A DNA stretch of 64,000 nt, from NCBI GenBank assembly GCA_014084085.1, contig NPFB01000006.1:6380-70379 (forward strand), read 5' to 3'. Position numbers and translations under genes: made by a program. The notes under the pieces are model-generated. The model searched no databases. It saw only the letters and a list, made by a program, of their open reading frames with translations, and was not told where the DNA came from. The stretch is from Hondaea fermentalgiana. Its lineage: Eukaryota; Sar; Bigyra; Thraustochytrida; Thraustochytriidae. Position 1 is the first letter of the stretch. Each line of letters begins with the position of its first letter. Positions 21,222-29,272 of this stretch are shown here, in pieces.

Positions 21222-21650
21222 TTCGTCTGAGGCTATTTCCGCCGCGGAGTCTCGCTCGCCACGGGTTTACAGAAACCTTCCAGTTCAGCGGCACGCAGCC
21301 CCTCGAGCGCTCTTCGCCTCCTCGATCTCCGTCCTCGCGCGCCCTCCTCGGCGCCTCGGCCCACGCGCTCGCGCCGGCCAAGATTGAGCTTTGCGTCGAC
21401 GCGCAATTTCGAAAAGAGACCCAAACGCGGCCGCGGCGAGGGTAAAAGACCCAAAAAGACGCCCCGGCGCGCCGCCACCCAAGCGAGACGCGGGACCCAA
21501 GCCGCGCGGCCGAGGACTCCATTCCGCTGTCGAGCTGCGTGCGCGCCGCGGTCCACGGGGAGCGTCGGGCCCAGACAGAGGTCTGCGGAGCGCCGTATCG
21601 ACTGACTGGATCGACGAGTCGGCGAGGAAGGACGCAAGTCCGTGGGCACC
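21222..21650. promoter_or_regulatory. GC-rich divergent spacer
   Basis: This 429-bp space separates the nucleotidyltransferase (-) and RRM/RGG (+) starts. It is very GC-rich with CGCG words and no TATA-like sequence. No TAGGCCTA and no coding capacity were seen. Confidence 0.4.
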
Positions 21651-22952
21651 ATGGGCGACGAGGGGGACAGCATCGCGGAGACCATTCTCGCGCACGATGT
21701 CAAGGTGAAGGAGAGCGGCAAAGAGGACGGAGAGGCGGGCGTTGATGACAAGAAGAAGAACAAGAAGAAGAAGGAGAAGAAGGATAAAAAGGATAAAAAG
21801 AAAAAATCCAAGAAGAAGGACAACGAAAAGTCAGAGAGCACCAAGTCCAAAAAGGACTCGAGCAGCAAAAAGCGCAAGCGTCAGGAGCAAGAGAAGCCTG
21901 ACGAGAGCGAGAGCGAGAGTGAAGACGAGAACAAGGTCAAGGCTCAGGGCAGCGGAAAGGATAGTTCCGAGTCCGATTCGGACTCGGACTCGGACTTGGA
22001 TGCCAAGAAGAAGGCCAAGAAGGAGGAAAAGGCGAAAACAAAGAACAAGAACAAGAACAAGAAGAAGCAGAAACTCGAGGACGGGAGCGCCAAAGCTACC
22101 AAAGGTGGCGACGGAGATGACGAAGAAGATGATGGAAACGAAGATAATGATAATGATGAAGAAGAGGAAGGAGGAGAGGGAGACGGCGACGATGGCGACA
22201 AAAAAAAGTATACTCAGCACACGCTGTTTGTGGGCCAATTGCCGTACAACATAACAACCGAGGCGCTCAAGGAACATTTTGAGAAGCATGGCGTCTTTGA
22301 CACATCGATCCGGCTTTTGACAGACAAAAAGACCCAAAAGCCTCGTGGTATTGCTTTTCTCGAGGTGAAATCGGGAAAAGACATGGCACTTGCCCTTCGC
22401 GTGCACCATACACGCTTGTTGGGGCGTATGATCAATGTTGAGCGTACCGTCGGCGGTGGTGGCAACAACGAGGGGCGCAAGGAGAAATTGAAGACGCTGC
22501 GCTCTATGCAAAACAAAAAGGTCATAAAGGAGGTACGAGCCAAGATTGATGAGCTGTTGGAGATGAACCCTCGCAGCGAGGTGCGCCGCGAGGACTTTGA
22601 CGACCGCGTCATCGAGGCTCTTGGCACCTTTCCCCGAGACACGATGGAGCAAATTGTTACAGAGTTTATGCAGTCCGACAACCTTGCTTCGGTTGAGAAC
22701 CGCCCAGCATGGCTCATGGGCATGGTCTCGCGAACTCGCGAAAAGCTCAAGGGCAGTGAGGACTTTTTTGGTCAAAAGGAGCGCGGTGGTGGCGGCCGTA
22801 GTGGTGGCCGTGGCGGTCGTGGCGGTGGCCGTGGTGGCGGTCGTGGCGGTGGCCGTGGTGGCGGTCGCGGCGGAGGTCGTGGAGGTGGTCGCGGCGGAGG
22901 TCGTGGCGGATACGGGGGCTCAAGTCAGAGACAGCCGCGCGGTCAGTGGTGA
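21651..22952 (+). CDS. Nucleolin-like RRM/RGG RNA-binding protein
   Basis: 433 aa from ATG 21651. The N-terminal 185 residues alternate Lys-rich blocks with acidic Ser/Asp/Glu blocks, as in nucleolin-type proteins. Residues about 190-266 form one RRM: HTLFVGQLPY is RNP2, and RGIAFLEV occupies the RNP1 position. A helical region (about 275-375) is followed by a C-terminal RGG/RGGG repeat tail (about 380-425). Likely nucleolar, acting in pre-rRNA processing or RNP assembly. The single RRM and the unassigned helical domain set it apart from canonical two- or four-RRM nucleolins, so an alternative is a general RGG-type RNA chaperone. Confidence 0.85.
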   Translation: MGDEGDSIAETILAHDVKVKESGKEDGEAGVDDKKKNKKKKEKKDKKDKKKKSKKKDNEKSESTKSKKDSSSKKRKRQEQEKPDESESESEDENKVKAQGSGKDSSESDSDSDSDLDAKKKAKKEEKAKTKNKNKNKKKQKLEDGSAKATKGGDGDDEEDDGNEDNDNDEEEEGGEGDGDDGDKKKYTQHTLFVGQLPYNITTEALKEHFEKHGVFDTSIRLLTDKKTQKPRGIAFLEVKSGKDMALALRVHHTRLLGRMINVERTVGGGGNNEGRKEKLKTLRSMQNKKVIKEVRAKIDELLEMNPRSEVRREDFDDRVIEALGTFPRDTMEQIVTEFMQSDNLASVENRPAWLMGMVSRTREKLKGSEDFFGQKERGGGGRSGGRGGRGGGRGGGRGGGRGGGRGGGRGGGRGGGRGGYGGSSQRQPRGQW

Positions 22953-23822
22953 GCGAAATCAGCGTTACTTGTCCATTTGCCTACTTAGCATCTCTGCAGA
23001 ATAGAAATTCCAATCTAAATCTCGACGAAATTTGAAGAAAGGAAGGGTTTGTTGATTTTGGTTCCTTTTTCTTGACTGTTCGTTCCAACGGACCATTGAT
23101 TTCAGGACAAACAGGATACAATTGGAGAAGATCGCCACTTGCTTTTGTGAGGCCAAGGACTGCCGACAGGTTCTTCGTCGTTCCGTTTGGTAGAAAGTTC
23201 CGCAGAGATGCCAGATTCTTGTGATGTGATACTCGGTAGCTTTGGGGCTGGCCCTTGAGCCGATCTGAGGAAGACCTCCAGAAATTCAAAATAATGGAAA
23301 ACTATAAATTCTGGCCGGTGATCCTCAACAAATAGTGTTGTTAATCATCTCCGCAGAACGTGTGCATTGGTGGCAAGTAAAGAGCAGCCATAGATGGAAT
23401 CGACAATGGCAAACTAGATGCAAAATGACCTTTCATTACCGAGCTCCCTTGCTTTCCTAATGTTGTATAGAGCCCCAACACGAGGGCGATAATCAAGAAA
23501 TCGAGGCAGACCAGATCGGTTGGTTCGTTTGTATTGTTTGACTGAATACGTGGTTGCATGCCGCAAAGGGCAGTGTCACGATTGCCGCGCACGCCGGCAA
23601 CAAAGTTGGGTGGGTGAAACAAAGCACATGGAACAGACACCACGCAGTCTTTTTCAGCTGTAGCGTGGCAAATGTACGTATAGTGATGTCGCGCACTTCG
23701 GATGGAGCCGCCTCAAAACACAAGAGTGAGCACAGCGAGCGCGCAGTCAGAGAGAAAGACATCGAGAGAGAAAAAAGAAAGAAAGAGAATCTCTCCCCTC
23801 TCTCTGGCCGTGATAGTCGTAC
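22953..23822. other. Convergent spacer, AT-richer, no gene seen
   Basis: 870 bp between convergent 3' ends. Base composition is clearly lower in GC than the genes. Short open frames on both strands lack ATG context and protein character. Confidence 0.5.
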
Positions 23823-24659
23823 TCAGTTGTTCAGAGACATGGACTTTTCCAGGGACGGGTACCACTCGCGGAGGCTGTCGAGCAGCGTACCATAGGCGTG
23901 GTCGAGGTCATCGTTGATGACCTTGACGTCAACGTTGCCAGGCTCCTCGAGCCAGGCCATCTCCTCGCGCGCATTGTTGAGGCGGCGCAGGAGATCCTCC
24001 TCCGCCTCGGTGCCGCGATCGCGCAGACGCTGTTCGAGGATCTCAAACGAGGGAGGCGCAATGTAGATGCAAATGGGGTTGAGCGAGGAGGCCTCGCGGA
24101 CCTTGCGCACACCCTGGATGTCAATCTCGAGGATGCAGATCTTGCCCTTGGCGGACACGTCGCGCACGGCCTGCTCCGAGGTGCCGTAAATGTTGCCGTG
24201 GACGTGCGCAAACTCGATGAACTCGCCGCGACCGATGCGCTCCTGCATGGTCTCATGGTCAGTGAAGTGGTAGTGGACGCCGTCCTCCTCGCCGTCACGC
24301 GGGGCGCGGGTGGTGTGGCTGACGGAGAGTCCGAAGACGTCGCTGTGGTCCTGGAAAAGGCGCTTGACGAGCGTGCCCTTGCCCACGCCCGAAGGTCCGC
24401 ACAGGATGACGGGGCGCGCGCCGTCTTCCTGGGCCATGTGCGAGGCGAAATAGTCCCGCGCGAACGCGCAGATGTTCGACGGCTTGATCAGCAGCACCTG
24501 GCTCAGGAAGTCGCTCATGATGTGCTTCAGCTCCGGGTGCTCCTCCACGTACTTGACGTGCTCCTCCTTGAGCAGGTCCTTGCGCGAGTTGAGCTCGCTC
24601 GCCTGCTGGAAACTCAGCCCGGCGCTGCCGCTGCTGCCCTTGCTCCTCGCCGAGTTCAT
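23823..24659 (-). CDS. Guanylate kinase with N-terminal RIIa/DPY30-like docking motif
   Basis: 278 aa from the first ATG at 24659; codons further upstream begin only with GTG. Residues 84-275 are a complete guanylate kinase: P-loop GPSGVGKGT (88-96), SVSHTTRAPRDGE GMP-binding region, GNIYGTS, and EIDIQGV. It converts GMP to GDP with ATP. Residues about 38-75 (HPELKHIMSDFLSQVLLIKP, then CAFARDYFASH) resemble the RIIa/DPY30 dimerisation-docking motif. That motif anchors proteins to A-kinase anchoring or radial-spoke partners, often in flagella. A nucleotide kinase tethered in the axoneme is a reasonable inference. About 75 residues longer at the N-terminus than ordinary guanylate kinases (about 200 aa). 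Confidence 0.92.
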   Translation of the reverse strand: MNSARSKGSSGSAGLSFQQASELNSRKDLLKEEHVKYVEEHPELKHIMSDFLSQVLLIKPSNICAFARDYFASHMAQEDGARPVILCGPSGVGKGTLVKRLFQDHSDVFGLSVSHTTRAPRDGEEDGVHYHFTDHETMQERIGRGEFIEFAHVHGNIYGTSEQAVRDVSAKGKICILEIDIQGVRKVREASSLNPICIYIAPPSFEILEQRLRDRGTEAEEDLLRRLNNAREEMAWLEEPGNVDVKVINDDLDHAYGTLLDSLREWYPSLEKSMSLNN

Positions 24660-25879
24660 GTCGCCGCTCCTGCTCTCCGCGCCGCTGCGTTCCGCCTTTG
24701 CCGCCTTCTCCTCCTCCTCCGCTCCCTCCTCCTGCAGCGCGTGCGCGTGCGCGAGCGCGTGCGTGTGCACGGCCACCGCCCTCGCGTCTCGCGAATGGCC
24801 TCGCCGTGTGCGCGTCGAGCGCGGTGTGCGCGCGCATCGTCTCTCTCTCTCTCCCTCCCTCCCCCCCTCTGCGCCCTTCCGCAGCGCCGCCGCAAGTGCC
24901 TATCCGCGCCGCGCAAGTGCGCCTCCGCGCGCCGCAAGTCGGGTATTCGGTGGAGCCGCTTTCTCTCTCTCTCCCTCTCCTGCCCTGCAGTGGCAGGGAG
25001 GAGGAGGCAGCCACGCCGGCGGGGCGGACGGCGGCCGCCGGAACTCGACTGTGCGGGCGCCGCCGCAAGTCGGGAATGCGCGGATAGCGCAGTGGCCGCG
25101 CGCGCGGGAAGTCGGGATTGCGTGCACGGGACCGGCAGCGCCAGCGGGGCGTGCCTCTGGTGCGTGCGTGCGTGCGGGCGTGCGTGCGAGTGTGGATGCG
25201 GAGCTCGACGCGGAAATGGACGCGGACCGGGCGGAGAGTCAGCGGATGAGAATGCGCGAGGCGCGGCACGCGGCGCTGAGACTCACGACAAGAAATGGAT
25301 GCTTGGTCCGTTTGGTTTTTCACCAAAGGGGAATTTTCTTGGCGAATGAATGAATGAGACGACAAGGTGTGGTCCGCCAGGCAGCTCTCATGAGATCGCA
25401 CACGGTGGCGTTGTGTGGGTGGCATGCATGTATACGTAGCATGCATGCAATTTCGCCGCATTGACAGAGAGGCCGTTGCATGGTTTATCGCGTGTCAACG
25501 ACTCCTTAGATTGTGGAACGGCTATTCCGTGTCCAATTCCAACCTGTGATCGATCACACACGCCCATGCGACCCATCGGCTCACGCAGCCTACTTACTAC
25601 CTGCGTACGGTAGGTAGCCTACTCGGGCGAAGATTTATAGACTGCTTGCTCAGTCGGACGTTGGTCGGACGATTCTGGACGTTGTTTCTGTGCCAGTGAC
25701 TGCCACTACCAGTGCCACCGGAAACGTAACGCATAGTTTTGCCTTGGAGCAAAAGCATACTTTTGATGCGAGGAAGCTATGGAGCAAGCGATGTCATTCG
25801 CAGTCGCATGCAAGCATTTGCAAAATCGACTCTGCTTGGCCATCTGCTTGGCCATGGTGGTGGTGGAGGTGGGGGGGGG
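24660..25879. other. Long spacer upstream of guanylate kinase gene
   Basis: The first 500 bp are GC-rich with CTCT tracts, the CGCAAGTS cluster and a CGTG tetranucleotide run at about 25158-25200. The rest is mixed, with short inverted repeats around 25590-25620 (CTACC...GGTAG) and a GGTGGTGG/poly-G run into the sequence gap. No gene is supported. Confidence 0.5.
24891..25071. promoter_or_regulatory. Cluster of CGCAAGT(C/G) elements upstream of guanylate kinase
   Basis: Exact copies at 24891-24898, 24912-24919, 24933-24940 and 25064-25071, plus a GGGAAGTCGGG variant at about 25106. Most are followed within a few bases by TATCCGCG or GGGTATTCGG-like sequence, giving a unit of about 20-25 bp also seen at 131-305. 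They lie 230-415 bp upstream of the guanylate kinase ATG. Confidence 0.55.
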
Positions 25880-25979
25880 NNNNNNNNNNNNNNNNNNNNN
25901 NNNNNNNNNNNNNNNNNNNNNNNNNNNNNNNNNNNNNNNNNNNNNNNNNNNNNNNNNNNNNNNNNNNNNNNNNNNNNNN
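25880..25979. other. Scaffold gap (100 N)
   Basis: Exactly 100 undetermined bases, the usual placeholder for a gap of unknown size. It is flanked by poly-G on the left and a CGTG/GCGC repeat on the right, both hard to sequence. Confidence 0.99.
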
Positions 25980-25984
25980 GACGC

Positions 25985-26019
<35 letters not shown>

Positions 26020-26050
26020 GGCGCGCGGGCGTGCGTGCGGGCGCGCGGGT
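25980..26050. repeat. (GCGT)n / GCGCGGGC repeat
   Basis: Tetranucleotide GCGT units passing into GCGGGCGCGCGGGC units, directly abutting the gap. Related runs lie at 25158-25200, 27657-27702, 46559-46576 and 46966-46990. Confidence 0.9.
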
Positions 26051-26623
26051 GAGAGGAGCACGAGGCGCGGGGCGTTGGGGTGTTTGCCGGCGCGCTTTTT
26101 CACGCTGCGAATCGAAGTAAATAAAGTCGAGTTGGCTTGACTTGGACTTGGACTTGGCCTGAGCCGCCTCGACACTCACGCTCGAATTGACTGCCGTCGC
26201 CAGCTTGGTAGAGTATAGCGACCGCGACGGAGAGCGGGCCGAGGAGAAGGTATAGCAGCCAGATGAAGAGGGGAAGGGGGATGTCCGCGCCGCCGGGCGT
26301 CTGCGAATCGCAAGCGGGAACCTGCGAGGTGAGGTGAGATCGGCAATTACGTAGCCGTGGAGAGGAGATGAACTGACTGGGCTGGCAACGCGAGGACGAA
26401 TAGAGAGAATCTTGGCGTGGCGCGAGCGAAAGGGCCAGTTGTGAGCGGGACCTCTGGTCGGAAGAAAGCTCGCGGAGTTGGATGACGCTTTGGTGCACAA
26501 ATTCCAGCGCAGAGATGAACAATGTTGGTGACACACGTGTAAAAAGATGCAATGCTCGTTTTTTTTCAACTTTCTCAACAAATGCTGGCCTTCTTTCTTT
26601 TTATTTACCTAAAGACGAGGAAT
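26051..26623. other. Spacer with a possible short spliced membrane-peptide exon
   Basis: No complete gene is seen. On the minus strand, 26321-26180 is an open block bounded by an AG (CTCGCAG) and a GTGAGT. It codes a hydrophobic stretch, PLPLFIWLLYLLLGPLSVAV. It has no ATG and I could not find its neighbours, partly because of the adjacent gap. Confidence 0.2.
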
Positions 26624-27631
26624 TTAACTGTTGGTCACTTCGACGCGCGGCATGGCCAGCCACTCGAGCACGAGCTGAAGAACCTTGGCATTACCAGGCT
26701 CGTGACCAAGTTCATGCCAAAGATAAGGATCGTCGAGCAGCTTGAGCGTCTTGGATGAGCTCGTGGCAAGATCAACTGCCAGCTCCGACCCTGCCGGGTC
26801 TGTCATGGTGTCGTGACGAGAGTGCACGGCCAGGAGCGGGCACTTAATCTGCGTCAATTCCTGTCGCGCACGCTCCACAACCTTGAGACATTCTGCGCCG
26901 ACACGAACGCGAATCTTGTACGTCGTCTCGTTCAGAGGATCGGCCTCAAAATGCTTGCGAAGCAAGACGTTGGGGTGTGCCGCTTTGTCCGCAAGACGAA
27001 GAGTCGGCGCCAGAGCAGACATGCAGTCAGCCAAGGGAAGGAGGACCTTGTTGATGGGTCTCTTCTTGAGCTGCTCGATCGAGAGCATCGGGGCCAGGAG
27101 AATAAGACCCGCGTACGGAAAGGCACAATCGAACTCAGCCAGACGCGCGGCAATGCAACCTCCCATGGAAATGCCCATGAGGTAGATGGGCGTGTTCGGG
27201 TATTCTTCGCTCACCATCTTACGAAATTGTACAAGATCAGTCACGTGGTCCTCGAAACGTTCAAAGTAGTACTGGAGACCCCGCGCCCCCTCACTTAGAC
27301 CATACGACTGCAAATCCATGCCAGTGAAAAGGTAACCCTCTTCGTTAAGACGTTCCACCCAGCTGCCGGCGTACTGTGGCTCGTGGAGCTCAGCGCCCTC
27401 GTATCCTTTGGAGCCATCCTCTGCGGCAAAGGTGCCAATATTGAGGTACTCGTAGTGCAAGTGGCACGAGACGCCGTGCATGGCAAGGATAATGCCCTTG
27501 GGCTCGCCCTGGGTCTTGTGCTCCCACTCGTACGTGGCAAGCGTCAGGCCCTGCAAGTTCACGAAGCTCCCTTGCTTCGCCCCCGACGCAGTAACGTACG
27601 AGGGCGCTTGCAAGAGCCGCGCGGACGCCAT
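26624..27631 (-). CDS. Monoacylglycerol lipase-like alpha/beta hydrolase
   Basis: 335 aa from the ATG at 27631 (MASARLLQAP). The nucleophile elbow is LMGISMGG with Ser155; Asp274 in SRHDTMTD and His306 in LWHEL complete a plausible triad; MHGVS (51-55) supplies the oxyanion region. This is the serine aminopeptidase/Hydrolase_4 (lysophospholipase, monoglyceride lipase) group, which cleaves fatty acyl esters. No signal peptide is evident, so it is probably cytosolic or membrane-peripheral. An upstream in-frame extension runs through a CGTG repeat and is probably not translated. A paralogue without the catalytic Ser lies at 38825. Head-to-head with VPS28, with one TAGGCCTA between them. Confidence 0.88.
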   Translation of the reverse strand: MASARLLQAPSYVTASGAKQGSFVNLQGLTLATYEWEHKTQGEPKGIILAMHGVSCHLHYEYLNIGTFAAEDGSKGYEGAELHEPQYAGSWVERLNEEGYLFTGMDLQSYGLSEGARGLQYYFERFEDHVTDLVQFRKMVSEEYPNTPIYLMGISMGGCIAARLAEFDCAFPYAGLILLAPMLSIEQLKKRPINKVLLPLADCMSALAPTLRLADKAAHPNVLLRKHFEADPLNETTYKIRVRVGAECLKVVERARQELTQIKCPLLAVHSRHDTMTDPAGSELAVDLATSSSKTLKLLDDPYLWHELGHEPGNAKVLQLVLEWLAMPRVEVTNS

Positions 27632-27667
27632 CTCCTCGTCCTCTGTGCCGTCTGAGCCTGCGTGCGA

Positions 27668-27698
<31 letters not shown>

Positions 27699-28347
27699 AG
27701 CGCAGGCAGACACGACAAGCAGGCCTCGCACCCGCGGTCTCCCGCTGCCTCCGTCCCCTTTTCGCGCGCGCTGCGACCGCCGAGTCCCGGCCGCTCGCGT
27801 GGACGACGTGCTTGTCGATTACGCTTTGACGTCAAGGCGGCGTGGATACTAGGCCTACTCTGCGTCGCGCCAGCTTGGTGCACACGCCGCGGAGGAAGGA
27901 AGGAAGGAAGGAAGGAAGACATCAAGGAATCGCCCGTGACATCGATTGTTTATTGAGGGGCACCGAGACCGAGACCCGGGCGGCTGGCGAATGGGGACTC
28001 ACGGTCGAACGAACCGCGCGTCGGGACTACAGTCCCGCGGCCGATGAGCCGCAAGAGCTGGACATGCAGATGGGCGCTCGGTCTCACGGTCGAGAGACTG
28101 CGCATCGGCGTTTTGCACCAAGCTGGCTGGCGCGAATGACGGTCGGTCATTTTGGTCTGCGCAACGCAAAAGGCAAAAAAAAAATTGCCTGAGAAAGAAA
28201 GAAAGAAACAACAACAACAAAAAAAACTCTCGTGATGGATCGAGCGATCGAGCAATAGTCGATTGACCGTGCGAGGCGGAGACACGGCGCGTGCGCAGCC
28301 GAGCGCGCAGAAAGAGTATAGACGGACAGGACAAGCGCGCGGGGAGG
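27632..28347. promoter_or_regulatory. Divergent spacer between hydrolase and VPS28
   Basis: It contains the GCGT repeat, TAGGCCTA at 27850-27857 (219 bp from the hydrolase ATG, 491 bp from the VPS28 ATG), GGAA repeats at about 27895-27918, and a GAAA/CAA run at 28194-28220. No coding region. Confidence 0.5.
27657..27702. repeat. (GCGT)n repeat just upstream of the hydrolase ATG
   Basis: About eight GCGT units, ending 26 bp upstream of the start codon of the minus-strand hydrolase gene, so probably in its 5' UTR. Confidence 0.9.
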
Positions 28348-28974
28348 ATGGCGGAGATCAGGCTGTCCGAGGACGCCAAGGAGAGACGCAAGTATGAGGA
28401 CCTCGCGGACCTTTACGCCATCATCAAGGCGACGCAGCACTTGGAAAAGGCCTACGTGCGCGACGCCATCACATCCGACGAGTACACGGACGCGTGCCAG
28501 AGGCTGATCGCGCAGTTCAAGACCACAGAAGCAGCCATCAAGTCGGACCCAGAGTTCCGGGACACAGAGGACTTCATCCGCAAGTACAAGATGGACTGCC
28601 CGTTGGCACAGGAACGACTCCTGCGCGCTGGCGTTCCCGCGACCGTGATCTACGCGCACTCCGACAAGGACAAGAACAACGAGGCGAGTCTGGTCATGGA
28701 AGCCACGCAGTGGTTCATTACCGCCATGGATGTCCTCAAGCTCGACCAGCGCGCTGTGGACGAAGTCCAGCCCGCCATCAGCGACTTGGTCAAGGTTCTC
28801 AACCGATGCGATACCATTACGCGCGGGTTTGACAAGTCCAAATTGCAGCAATGGCTGATTGATCTGAATGGTATGCGTGCTTCTCAAGAGCTTGACGACG
28901 ACCAGGTCCGTCAGCTGCTGCTCGACCTCGATACTGCCTACGCAAACTTTAAAGCCTCCTTGAACTCGGGCTAA
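28348..28974 (+). CDS. VPS28: ESCRT-I subunit VPS28
   Basis: 208 aa, matching the usual VPS28 length. The N-terminal core-binding region (about 1-110) carries RRKYEDLADLYAIIKATQHL and the YTDACQRLIAQFKT helix. The C-terminal four-helix bundle (about 120-208) contains LNRCDTITRGFDK and ends near LNSG. VPS28 joins VPS23/TSG101 and VPS37 in ESCRT-I, which sorts ubiquitinated cargo at endosomes. The start is the ATG in MAEIRLSEDAK; the in-frame codons before it begin without homology and are in the GC-rich leader. Confidence 0.95.
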   Translation: MAEIRLSEDAKERRKYEDLADLYAIIKATQHLEKAYVRDAITSDEYTDACQRLIAQFKTTEAAIKSDPEFRDTEDFIRKYKMDCPLAQERLLRAGVPATVIYAHSDKDKNNEASLVMEATQWFITAMDVLKLDQRAVDEVQPAISDLVKVLNRCDTITRGFDKSKLQQWLIDLNGMRASQELDDDQVRQLLLDLDTAYANFKASLNSG

Positions 28975-29003
28975 TCGTTCGACCATTCCACTCTCTTCCA
29001 TTC

Positions 29004-29050
29004 TATTGCACTGCACTGCATTGCATTGCATGCCTGCCTGCATACCTGCC
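29004..29050. repeat. TTGCA/CTGCA short tandem repeats
   Basis: Pentanucleotide TGCAT/TGCAC units followed by TGCC units in the 3' flank of VPS28. This is the only structure seen in the 298-bp convergent space before the next gene. Confidence 0.8.
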
Positions 29051-29272
29051 CACCCACCAGAAAAACCTTTTTCTTTTTTCCTTCATCAGCAAGATTCGAG
29101 GTGTATGTATACGTAAGTGAAATCTGGAAAGCGACAGTAGCACGAGGTAAAAAACAAAACAATCAACTTAAAGACAAACTAGCGAAATACCGAAGAGGCC
29201 ATCTCTTCTGTTTTCCCGTCCCCGTATTTAGAAAAAAAAATACGTCTTTGCTTGCGTTGCGTTCTGTACGAC

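Noticed and set aside
21237..21640. Long overlapping frames in the nucleotidyltransferase/RRM spacer
   Set aside because: High GC removes stop codons by chance; the frames occur on both strands with Arg/Ala/Pro-rich content.
24298..25461. 388-codon Arg-rich minus-strand frame overlapping guanylate kinase
   Set aside because: Runs in a different frame through the promoter repeats; the kinase frame has the homology.
26100..26552. 150-codon minus-strand frame
   Set aside because: Opens at TTG, no ATG, no recognisable homology; only its 26180-26321 part is interesting and is reported separately.
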